NCBI GenBank assembly: GCA_900769285.1
Contig: CAAGGB010000079.1
Location: 1 to 11,401 of the forward strand
Direction: 5' to 3'
DNA length: 11,401 nucleotides
Source of the DNA: Victivallales bacterium
GTDB lineage: Bacteria > Verrucomicrobiota > Lentisphaeria > Oligosphaerales > Oligosphaeraceae
The notes under the pieces were generated by a model. It searched no databases, was not told where the DNA came from, and saw nothing but the letters and a program-made list of their open reading frames with translations. How positions within the stretch are numbered: the first letter of the stretch is position 1; every line of letters begins with the position of its first letter. This document shows, in pieces, positions 1-7,005 of this stretch. Made by a program: the position numbers and the translations under genes.

Positions 1-2
1 TG

Positions 3-245
3 CTGAACACCGAGAGGGCACGCAACCAGCTCCTCCTCTCCACCCCGCGCACCGACGGCACGTGGCGGGACTGCACCTTCGTCAACCGCGCCCCCGAGAA
101 CGCCGCCGCCATGTCCGTCTGGCTCCATTCCTTCAACGGCTCCACCGGCACCGTCGACCTCGATGACTTCTCCTTCGCCGAGCTCACCGCCGAGGAGGAG
201 AAGACCGTCAGAACCACCCCAACCACCAGCACCAGGAAAACGAGA
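3..245 (+). CDS. C-terminal end of a carbohydrate-binding-like module; open at left edge and in frame with the next gene
   Basis: This frame is already open at the first bases of the window and has no stop before the heparinase gene. The translation contains the pattern TWRDCTFVNRAPENAAAMSV followed by VDLDDFSFAELT. That matches the last strands of galactose-binding or CBM-type beta-sandwiches, which often end in a 'v-DD-v-s-l' strand. After about position 200 the sequence (TVRTTPTTSTRKTR in protein) looks like the C/A-rich leaders seen before other genes here, not like folded protein. Two readings are possible. The upstream gene and the lyase may form one large protein with an N-terminal sugar-binding module. 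Alternatively, the upstream gene lost its stop: a single A-to-T change of the AGA codon at 213-215 would restore TGA. I cannot decide between these without the upstream sequence. Confidence 0.5.
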
Positions 246-2582
246 ATGCTCTTCCCCGAACTCAATGCCGAACGCATCGCCGAACTGGCCGCCATGCTGC
301 CGCCCAAGGCGCAGGGAACCTATCCGCCCGCCGCCGACCGCGACGCCTGGCAGCGCTTCGCCAACCACCCCGACACCCCTGCCCTCCTCGCCCGCGCCGA
401 GAAGGTCCGCGACTCCAACCCGCCCTTCATGGACCCCGAGGTCTATCTCCAGTTCATCCGCAACGGCAACCGCACCAACTACCAGCGCCTCGTCGGACAG
501 CGCTCCTCGCGCATCTCCACCCTCGTCATGGCAGAGGCCATCGAATTCCAGGGACGCTTCCTCCCCGCCATCGAGCGCGACCTCAACGCCATGCTCGACG
601 AGCGCAGCTGGGTCCTCCCCGCCCACGACGCCGCCCTCGACAACTTCAACCGGAAACGCTGCTACGGCGACCTCGTCTCCACCGCCGAGGCCATGCGCCT
701 CGCCCACATCGACTGGCTCCTCGGCGACCGCCTCGCGCCCCAGACACGCCGACGCATCCGCGAGGAGGCCGACCGCCGCGTCATCGCGCCCTATCTCGAG
801 GTCATCCGCACCCGCAACGTCACCGCCGGACACTGGTGGGCCATCGGCGAGAACAACTGGAACGCCGTCTGCACCGCCAACGTCGTCCGCGCCGTCCTCC
901 TGCTCGTCGACGACGTGACCACCCGCGCCACCGTCCTCGCCGCCATGGAGGCCGCCAACCCCTTCTTCCTCAAGGGCTTCACGGCCGACGGCTACTGCTC
1001 CGAGGGCATGGGCTACTGGTGCTACGGCTTCGGCCACTACATGCTCATGGGCGAGGCCGTCCTCCGCGCCACCAACGGCCAGCTCTCCATCTACGGCGCT
1101 CCCATCATCGAGGCCATCTGCGCCTACGCCCGAAACATCCAGCTCGACCTCAACACCTGTCCCGCCTTCGCCGACTGCGGCGTCAACGCCAAGCCCGACC
1201 CCAGTGTCCTCCGGCTCATCCAGCGACGCTTCCCGCAGACTCTCCTCGCCCGCATCCAGCCTAACGCCGGACTCCCCTCCGTCACCTCCGGCGACATCGA
1301 CGCCTTCTTCGACGACGCGCCCTACGCCGCCAACGTCCCCGAACAGCCCGCCTTCCCGCCGCGCTCCCTCTTCGACCAGGCCGGCATCTACATCGGACGC
1401 GCCCTCGACAACCCCTCACAGCGACTCGCCACCGCCATCAAGGCCGGACACAACAACGAGCAGCACAACCACAACGACGTCGGCTCCTTCACCATCGCCC
1501 TCAACGGCAAGCAGTACTTCCTTGACCCAGGCGGCGAAATCTACACCCGCAGAACCTTCTCCTCACAACGCTACGTCAGCCAGATGCTCAACTCCTACGG
1601 CCACATGGTCCCCATCGTCGCCGGACAGCTCCAGCCCACCGGCTCCCAGGCACGCGGAACCATCGTCAGCCATGACTTCTCCGACCGCCGCGACTCCCTC
1701 GTCATCGACCTCCGCAGCGCCTACCACCAGGTCGAAGCCCTCAAGTCCCTCCGCCGAACCTTCACCCTCGACCGCGACACCCTCACCGTCACCGTCCGAG
1801 ACGACGTCGAGTTCGACTCCCCGCAGACCTTCGCCACCGCCCTCGTCACCACCTCCAGGCTCCTCCAGCCCACCCCCGACACCGCCATCGCCTACGACGC
1901 CGCCGGCGCCATCCAAGCCACCATCGCCACCGAGGGCGCCGGCCTGAAGACCACCCTCGGCGAAATCCAGAACGACAACGCCACCAATCCCCTGCGACTC
2001 GCCGTCGAGCTCGACGCCCCCGTCACCAAAGCCGCCATCACCATCACCTTCACCCCCGTCCCGCATGCCCAGCTCCCCGGCTTCTACCGCGAGCCCGACC
2101 TCGCCGACCTCGCCGACCTCCAGCCCGACGAGAGCCAGGCCATCACCATCCAGGCCGAGGACCTCGCCGCACAGCAGGGCGGCAGCGTCACCATCGAGGA
2201 CAAGCCCGGCAACGACGGACGCTCCTTCAAGCTCTGGGACACCCGCGGACACCAGCTCTCCTGGACCTTCACCACCACCCAGCCCGCCACCTACGCCCTC
2301 CAGCTCCGACTCTGCCACGCGCACCCGCTCGTCTCCAGAGCCCTCGCCATCGACGGACAGCCCTTCCCCGACGCCGACACCGCCCTCCCACTGCCCTCCA
2401 CCGGCGGCTGGTCCTCCAAGGCCGACAACTGGCGCAACGTCTGGCTCGCCACCCCCACGCCCGACGCCAAGCCCGTCCTCCTCAACCTCCAGCCCGGCAC
2501 CCACACCCTCACCATGACCAACACCGACGGACTCGGACTCAACCTCGACTGGCTCCGGCTCGTCCCCTGCCGCAACCGCTGA
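246..2582 (+). CDS. Heparinase II/III family protein (polysaccharide lyase-like) with C-terminal carbohydrate-binding-like module
   Basis: Probably a lyase cleaving uronic-acid-containing polysaccharides by beta-elimination; the substrate cannot be read from sequence. From the ATG at 246 it has 778 residues. The N-terminal alpha/alpha-toroid carries NNWN at residues 203-206 and EGMGYW at 253-258. The central beta-sandwich carries HNNEQHNHND at 402-411, the signature of the heparinase II/III C-terminal domain, followed by GSF and a DPGGE turn. Residues about 632-777 (starting ITIQAEDL, ending LDWLRLVP) resemble a CBM6/CBM35-type module. I chose ATG 246 because AGGA lies 8 bases upstream and the conserved part starts there. 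An ATG at 111 and the open frame further left are also in phase, so the mature protein may be longer. No signal peptide follows ATG 246. The stop is one base from the next start, suggesting co-translation. Confidence 0.85.
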   Translation: MLFPELNAERIAELAAMLPPKAQGTYPPAADRDAWQRFANHPDTPALLARAEKVRDSNPPFMDPEVYLQFIRNGNRTNYQRLVGQRSSRISTLVMAEAIEFQGRFLPAIERDLNAMLDERSWVLPAHDAALDNFNRKRCYGDLVSTAEAMRLAHIDWLLGDRLAPQTRRRIREEADRRVIAPYLEVIRTRNVTAGHWWAIGENNWNAVCTANVVRAVLLLVDDVTTRATVLAAMEAANPFFLKGFTADGYCSEGMGYWCYGFGHYMLMGEAVLRATNGQLSIYGAPIIEAICAYARNIQLDLNTCPAFADCGVNAKPDPSVLRLIQRRFPQTLLARIQPNAGLPSVTSGDIDAFFDDAPYAANVPEQPAFPPRSLFDQAGIYIGRALDNPSQRLATAIKAGHNNEQHNHNDVGSFTIALNGKQYFLDPGGEIYTRRTFSSQRYVSQMLNSYGHMVPIVAGQLQPTGSQARGTIVSHDFSDRRDSLVIDLRSAYHQVEALKSLRRTFTLDRDTLTVTVRDDVEFDSPQTFATALVTTSRLLQPTPDTAIAYDAAGAIQATIATEGAGLKTTLGEIQNDNATNPLRLAVELDAPVTKAAITITFTPVPHAQLPGFYREPDLADLADLQPDESQAITIQAEDLAAQQGGSVTIEDKPGNDGRSFKLWDTRGHQLSWTFTTTQPATYALQLRLCHAHPLVSRALAIDGQPFPDADTALPLPSTGGWSSKADNWRNVWLATPTPDAKPVLLNLQPGTHTLTMTNTDGLGLNLDWLRLVPCRNR

Positions 2583-2583
2583 C

Positions 2584-3714
2584 ATGACCATGACCCGCAA
2601 CGGCATCGACCAGCTCCCGAGCCACGCCAGCCTCCTCCGGGGACGCCGGCTCGGGCTCATCACCAACCCCTCCGGCGTCAACGCCTCCCTCGAGGCCACC
2701 GCCGACATCCTCGCCCGTGACTTCACCCTCACCGCGCTCTTCGGCCCCGAACACGGCATCCGAGGAGACGCACAGGCCGGCGACGCCGTCCCCGACGCAC
2801 ACGACCCCATCCTCAACCTACCCGTCTTCAGCCTCCACGGCCGCTCCCACCACCTCAGCGACGAGGCCTTCAGCCTCGTCGACATACTCGTCTACGACAT
2901 CCAGGACGTCGGCGCGCGCTTCTACACCTACCTCTACACCCTCGCCTACGCCATGGCCGACGCCGCCCGCCACCACGTGCCCGTCACCGTCCTCGACCGC
3001 GTCAACCCCGTCGGCTGCGCCGTCACCGAGGGACCCTGCCTGGACGCCGACCGCTTCGCCTCGTTTGTGGGCGCCTACCCGATGCCCACGCGCTACGCGC
3101 TCACTGTCGGCGAGTACGCCCGCTACGTCAACGAGACGTTCGGGCTCGGCTGCGAGCTCCACGTCATCCCCTGCTCCCCGCATCCGCGCGACCAGCTCTT
3201 CACCGAGACCGGCCAGCTCTGGGTGCCGCCCTCCCCCAACATCCCAACCCCCGAGGCCGCCCTCTGCTACCTCGGCACCTGCATCTTCGAGGGCACCAAC
3301 CTCTCCGAGGGCCGCGGCACCACCCTCCCCTTCCAGCTCATCGGCGCACCCTTCCTCGACGCCCCCGCCCTCGCCCGCGACCTGAACGCCCATCGCCTCT
3401 CCGGACTCCTCTTCCGACCCGCACACTTCACCCCGACCTTCAGCAAATTCGCCGGGCAGCTCTGCCACGGCGTCCAGCTCCACGTCACCGACCCGCACAC
3501 GGCGCGCCCCTTCGAGGCCGGCATCCGCCTCCTCGAGGCCATCCGCCTGCAGCGCCCCGGCGACCTCATCCTCAAGCCCGACCACCTCGCGCACCTCCTC
3601 GGCGACGACCGCCTCATCTCCGGCGCCGAAACCGCCGAGCAGCTCCTTGAACGCGCCCGCCACGAGGCCGAACAGTTCGCCGAACAGACACGACCCTTCC
3701 GGCTCTACCCCTAG
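2584..3714 (+). CDS. DUF1343 protein, NamZ-type exo-beta-N-acetylmuramidase family (GH171)
   Basis: A 376-residue protein of the DUF1343 family. Characterised members such as NamZ of Bacillus subtilis release MurNAc from the non-reducing end of peptidoglycan fragments. Family landmarks are all present: LITNPSG near residue 25, GPEHG at 54-58 (conserved active-site Glu), YDIQDVGARFYTY at 104-116, DRVNP at 138-142, SPNIPTPEAA, and EGTNLSEGRGTTLPF near 240-255. Length is normal for the catalytic core. There is no signal peptide, so as annotated it would act in the cytoplasm on imported muropeptides, unless it is exported by another route. It starts one base after the lyase stop; a second in-frame ATG lies two codons on (2590). 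Position behind a lyase gene suggests a shared transcript for sugar-polymer breakdown, but no MurNAc-utilisation genes are next to it. Confidence 0.87.
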   Translation: MTMTRNGIDQLPSHASLLRGRRLGLITNPSGVNASLEATADILARDFTLTALFGPEHGIRGDAQAGDAVPDAHDPILNLPVFSLHGRSHHLSDEAFSLVDILVYDIQDVGARFYTYLYTLAYAMADAARHHVPVTVLDRVNPVGCAVTEGPCLDADRFASFVGAYPMPTRYALTVGEYARYVNETFGLGCELHVIPCSPHPRDQLFTETGQLWVPPSPNIPTPEAALCYLGTCIFEGTNLSEGRGTTLPFQLIGAPFLDAPALARDLNAHRLSGLLFRPAHFTPTFSKFAGQLCHGVQLHVTDPHTARPFEAGIRLLEAIRLQRPGDLILKPDHLAHLLGDDRLISGAETAEQLLERARHEAEQFAEQTRPFRLYP

Positions 3715-3747
3715 ACAGACGACACCGCCCCCCCCACCAGACGCACC

Positions 3748-4497
3748 ATGCGCTTCCACGTCAACATCGGCAACACCCATACCCAAATCGCCGTCATCAG
3801 AGGACAGGAGCCACAGCTCCTCGCCCAGCTCGACACCCCAGACCTCGCCAACGGACACCGCACCGCACCCTTCTTCTCCCTCGCCGCCGCCGAGGACGAC
3901 CACGACTGGGACGCCATCGTCTCCTCCGTCGTCCCCGCCGCCGCTCGACGACTCGCCGACGACTTCGGCCCACGCATCCGACTCCTCACCGCCCGACATT
4001 TCCCACAGCTCGACTTCTCCCTCGTCAACACCTCCACCCTCGGCATCGACCGCATCTGCAACGCCGCCGCCGCCCTCGAACTCGTCGGCGACGGCCCACT
4101 CGCCGTCCTCGACTGCGGAACCTGCCTCTCCGCCGTCGCCATCGACCGCCAACGCCATTTCCGCAGCGGCGCCATCGCCCCCGGACGACTCCTCCTCCGA
4201 CAGGCCCTCCACGACCACACCGCACAGCTTCCACTCGTCCCCATCGACCACGGCCAACAGGACATCCAGCCTCTCGCCGCCTGTACCCAGGACGTCATTG
4301 CCGCCGGAACCGACATCGGCGCCGTCGGCGCCGTCGAACGCATCGCCACCCTCATCCGCCGACAGCTCGACGCGCCTGACGCGCCCGTCTTCGCCACCGG
4401 CGGCGACGCGCCCTTCTTCCTCCGCCACCTCCCGCACCTCCTAACCCCCGCACCCACCATGCTCACCCTCCGCGGCACCGCCGCCGCCAAGGCATAA
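3748..4497 (+). CDS. coaX: Type III pantothenate kinase-like protein (CoaX family)
   Basis: CoaX phosphorylates pantothenate with ATP, the first step of coenzyme A synthesis, in the cytoplasm. The 249-residue length is typical. Seen in order: NIGNTHT at residues 6-12 (phosphate loop of the ASKHA fold), GIDR at 99-102 with the presumed catalytic Asp101, LDCGT at 121-125, SGAIAPG, and TAQLP. Two features are unusual. The family's first loop normally reads D-x-GNT, but here the acidic residue is Asn6. The stretch after GT, usually A-T-T-x-D, reads CLSAVA, so a second conserved Asp is missing. The catalytic Asp and overall motif order are kept, so I call it CoaX, but altered cation or ATP handling is possible. 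It starts 33 bases after the DUF1343 gene behind a C-rich leader with no Shine-Dalgarno motif. Confidence 0.8.
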   Translation: MRFHVNIGNTHTQIAVIRGQEPQLLAQLDTPDLANGHRTAPFFSLAAAEDDHDWDAIVSSVVPAAARRLADDFGPRIRLLTARHFPQLDFSLVNTSTLGIDRICNAAAALELVGDGPLAVLDCGTCLSAVAIDRQRHFRSGAIAPGRLLLRQALHDHTAQLPLVPIDHGQQDIQPLAACTQDVIAAGTDIGAVGAVERIATLIRRQLDAPDAPVFATGGDAPFFLRHLPHLLTPAPTMLTLRGTAAAKA

Positions 4498-4543
4498 CCA
4501 CCTCCCCACCATCCTGACAACCACGACCACACCCCGACAACCC

Positions 4544-5440
4544 ATGAAGAAACCCGTCATCCTCGACACGGACATCGGCATCGACATCGACGACACCTGG
4601 GCCCTCGCCATGCTCCTCAACTCGCCCGAACTCGATCTCCGACTCGTCTCCGTCGCCACCGGCGACGCCACCTACCGCGCCCGCATCGCCGCCAAATTCC
4701 TCGACCGCGCCGGCCGCGCCGACGTCCCCGTCGCCGTCGGACTCTACAGCAACTACGGCCCCGAGACGCGCCATCAGCTCGCCTGGGTCGCGGACTACCC
4801 ACTCGACGCCTACCCCGGCAAGGTCAGCCGTGCCGCCGTCTCCGAGCTCATCGCCACCCTCGAGACGCTCGACGACCCCACCATCATCGCCATCGGCCCC
4901 CTCCTCAACCTCGAGCAGCTCTGCCTCCGCCGCCCCGACCTCGCCGCCAAGACCCACCTCGTCGCCATGGCCGGCTCCATCGCCAAACAGCTCAACGACA
5001 AGCCCGGCCAAATCGCCGAGTGGAACATCCTCATGGACATCCCCGCCGCGCGCTCCGTCTTCGCCGCCCCCTGGAAGTCCGTCACCATCACCCCCCTCGA
5101 CACCTGCGGCAGCGTCGTCCTCGACGGCGACCGCTACCGCCGCGTCCGCCAGGCCTCCGGCACCATCCCACAGCTCGTCATCGAGAACTACCGCCTCTGG
5201 TGCGACTCCACCCGCTACGGCCAGAACCCCGACCTCTCCAGCTCCATCCTCTTCGACACCGTCGCCGTCCACCTCGCCTGCTCCCATGACTTCCTCGACG
5301 TCCGGACACTCAGCCTCGAAGTCGACGAGCAGGGCTTCATGCGCCAGGACACCCCCAAGGCACGGCCCGTCCACGTCGCCCTCAACTGGACCGACCAGGA
5401 CGCCTACCGCGACCACCTCGTCGCACGACTCCTCGCCTGA
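4544..5440 (+). CDS. Inosine/uridine-preferring nucleoside hydrolase family protein
   Basis: Hydrolyses the N-glycosidic bond of ribonucleosides to free base and ribose, for salvage; substrate preference is not readable from sequence. The 298 residues begin with the calcium-binding Asp cluster DTDIGIDIDD at residues 8-17. This is a slightly expanded form of the classical DTDPGxDD motif. Further family marks are IAIGPLLNLE near residue 109, AEWNILMDIPAA near 160 (matching the N-x-x-x-D substrate loop) and ILFDTVAVHLA near 234. Length is close to the family norm of about 300-320. No signal peptide is visible, so it is cytoplasmic. It lies 46 bases after coaX and is followed by the hairpin at 5459-5493, making it the likely last gene of the first transcript. 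No nucleoside transporter is adjacent. Confidence 0.88.
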   Translation: MKKPVILDTDIGIDIDDTWALAMLLNSPELDLRLVSVATGDATYRARIAAKFLDRAGRADVPVAVGLYSNYGPETRHQLAWVADYPLDAYPGKVSRAAVSELIATLETLDDPTIIAIGPLLNLEQLCLRRPDLAAKTHLVAMAGSIAKQLNDKPGQIAEWNILMDIPAARSVFAAPWKSVTITPLDTCGSVVLDGDRYRRVRQASGTIPQLVIENYRLWCDSTRYGQNPDLSSSILFDTVAVHLACSHDFLDVRTLSLEVDEQGFMRQDTPKARPVHVALNWTDQDAYRDHLVARLLA

Positions 5441-5458
5441 CACCCCCGACCCCACCCC

Positions 5459-5493
5459 CACGGGAGGGCCCCCGCCGCAGGAGGCCTCCCGTG
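5459..5493 (+). terminator. GC-rich hairpin downstream of nucleoside hydrolase, probable transcription terminator
   Basis: A perfect 9-bp inverted repeat, CACGGGAGG (5459-5467) with CCTCCCGTG (5485-5493). It extends by two more pairs past a one-base bulge (G5468) and leaves a loop of about 12 bases. It lies 18 bases after the stop codon and before the next unit. The following bases (cattctcc) are only weakly T-rich, so termination may be inefficient or may need a factor. Confidence 0.6.
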
Positions 5494-5572
5494 CATTCTC
5501 CCCGTCATGAGGCTCGACTGCATGGCCCCCCTCCCGGGAACCTCCCCCTCCACAGCGAGGTCACACCACATC

Positions 5573-6490
5573 ATGGAAACCACCTCCTCCATCCGCTCCG
5601 TCACCCTCTGGGGCATGGCGCTCAATCTCCTCCTCAGCGGACTCAAATTCCTCATCGGCATCCTCTTCGCCAGCCAGGCATGCATCGCCGACGCCATCCA
5701 CTCCCTCTCCGACAGCGTCACCGACCTCGCCGTCATCATCGGCGTCCGCTTCTGGTCCGAACCCGCCGATGCCGACCACCCCCACGGACACCAGCGCATC
5801 GAGGCCATCATCACCCTCTTCATCGGCATCGCCCTCGCCCTCGTCGGCGCCAAGATGATGTGCGGCGCCATCGAGTCCATCGCCAAGGACGAGTCCATCG
5901 TCCCAGGATGGCCCGTCTTCGGCGTCGCCATCGCCTCCATCGTCGTCAAGGAATGGCTCTACCACTGGACCGTCGCCGTCGGCAGACGCTGCCACTCGCA
6001 GGCCGTCATCGCCAACGCCTGGCACCACCGCTCCGACGCCTTCTCCTCCATCCCCGTCGCCGTCACCACCCTCCTCTGCCGACTCTTCCCCGAACAGCTC
6101 ACCCACCTCGACGCCTGCGCCGCCGTCATCGTCTCCCTCCTCCTCATCAAGGCCGCCTGCGACATCGCCTGGCCCGCCGTCCAGGAACTCACCGACCGCG
6201 GCGCCTCCCAGCCCGTCCGCAAGCGCATCCTCGACATCGCCCACCAGGTCGAGGGCGTCCGCGACGTCCATGACCTCCGCACCCGGCGACTCGGCGACAA
6301 CCTCGACATCGACATCCACATCCTCGTCGACCCCGACCTGACCGTACAGCGCGGACACGACATCTGCAACCGCGTCGCCAGCCGCCTCCTCGCCGAGGAG
6401 GACCTCCACATCGCCGACATCCTCACCCACCTCGAACCCTGGAACGAACAGGAACTCGCCGAAGGGCACACCGAGGACACCAACCCATGA
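5573..6490 (+). CDS. Cation diffusion facilitator (CDF) family divalent metal efflux protein, zinc-type
   Basis: Inner-membrane antiporter exporting Zn2+ or a similar divalent cation in exchange for protons. From the ATG at 5573 it has 305 residues: a membrane half with hydrophobic segments in residues about 10-200, then a cytoplasmic dimerisation domain (about 205-290, including VEGVRDVHDLRTRRLG). The metal site is visible as HSLSD in TM2 (His43, Asp47) and HHRSD in TM5 (His151, Asp155), the HxxxD/HxxxD pattern of zinc transporters. HPHGHQRIE at 69-77 is the conserved loop after TM2. An in-frame ATG at 5507 would add 22 residues; I prefer 5573 because homology begins there and a GAGG lies at 5557-5560. 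The short C-terminal tail is acidic. The last four bases overlap folK (ATGA), indicating translational coupling. Confidence 0.88.
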   Translation: METTSSIRSVTLWGMALNLLLSGLKFLIGILFASQACIADAIHSLSDSVTDLAVIIGVRFWSEPADADHPHGHQRIEAIITLFIGIALALVGAKMMCGAIESIAKDESIVPGWPVFGVAIASIVVKEWLYHWTVAVGRRCHSQAVIANAWHHRSDAFSSIPVAVTTLLCRLFPEQLTHLDACAAVIVSLLLIKAACDIAWPAVQELTDRGASQPVRKRILDIAHQVEGVRDVHDLRTRRLGDNLDIDIHILVDPDLTVQRGHDICNRVASRLLAEEDLHIADILTHLEPWNEQELAEGHTEDTNP

Positions 6491-6876
6491 CCGCAACCAT
6501 CCTCATCGGCCTCGGCTCCAACTGGCACGCGCCAGCACACCTCCGCGCCGCCGAGACCGCCCTCCGCAACCTCCTCCCCACCCTCCGGCTCTCCACACCC
6601 CAGTGGACGCCTCCACTCCAGGGAGTCGGCCCCGACTACCTCAACGCCGTCGCCGTCGCCACCACCGCCCTCCCACCCGAGGCCATCGCCATCGCCCTCA
6701 AGGCCATCGAACGGCAGCTCGGGCGAACCGCACGTCGCGACGCCATCTGCATCGACCTCGACCTCCTCGACTACGGCGGCCTCACACTCCCGCACCTCCG
6801 CCTCCCACGACGCGACCTCCTCGCACTCCCCTTCTTCCGCGACCCCATCCGCACCCTCCTCGACCACACCCACTGA
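6487..6876 (+). CDS. folK: 2-amino-4-hydroxy-6-hydroxymethyldihydropteridine pyrophosphokinase (HPPK)
   Basis: FolK transfers pyrophosphate from ATP to 6-hydroxymethyl-dihydropterin, a cytoplasmic step of folate synthesis just before dihydropteroate synthase. Seen in the 129 residues: GLGSN near the N-terminus, GPDYLNAVAV near residue 48, AIERQLGR near 74, and ICIDLDLLDYG near 87 with the two Asp residues that hold the catalytic magnesium ions. The region LPHLRLPRRDLLALPF matches the usual 'PHPRL..R.FVL.PL' segment. It is shorter than the roughly 160 residues of the E. coli enzyme, mostly through tightened loops and a trimmed C-terminus; the core motifs are complete. It overlaps the CDF gene by four bases. 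No other folate genes are nearby. Confidence 0.85.
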   Translation: MTATILIGLGSNWHAPAHLRAAETALRNLLPTLRLSTPQWTPPLQGVGPDYLNAVAVATTALPPEAIAIALKAIERQLGRTARRDAICIDLDLLDYGGLTLPHLRLPRRDLLALPFFRDPIRTLLDHTH

Positions 6877-6894
6877 CTTCATCCGCGGCACCGC

Positions 6895-6922
6895 TGGACA
6901 AGCGCCGCAGACAGCCTATATT
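6895..6922 (+). promoter_or_regulatory. Sigma70-type promoter for the glycosidase operon
   Basis: TGGACA (6895-6900) and TATATT (6917-6922) are separated by 16 bases, each one mismatch from the sigma70 consensus. They are rare AT-rich hexamers in a very GC-rich stretch, directly in the 129-base gap before the glycosidase. The predicted start of transcription is near 6930. This leaves a leader of about 75 bases that is almost free of G, rich in CCACC and ACCC, and without a Shine-Dalgarno motif. I see no operator or riboswitch in it. Confidence 0.65.
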
Positions 6923-7005
6923 GCCCACCTCATCACCGACGGACGAGCCCTCCCTGACCACCAACCCTCCATCCACTCCCACCACCCACACCCAAGACGA
7001 CCACC

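Noticed and set aside
163..2517. Other + strand frames inside the lyase gene with Ser/Pro/Thr-rich translations
   Set aside because: Frame shadows of the C-rich coding sequence; no motifs and no start context.
5507..5572. Longer N-terminus of the CDF transporter starting at 5507
   Set aside because: The extra 22 residues do not match the family, start close after the terminator hairpin, and the ATG at 5573 has a plausible GAGG upstream.
1563..6496. Long minus-strand open frames (for example 1563-2885, 2818-4437, 4463-5461, 5561-6496)
   Set aside because: They lie opposite clear + strand genes and have Gly/Val/Glu/Asp-rich, repetitive translations with no domain motifs. They are by-products of the C-ending codon bias.
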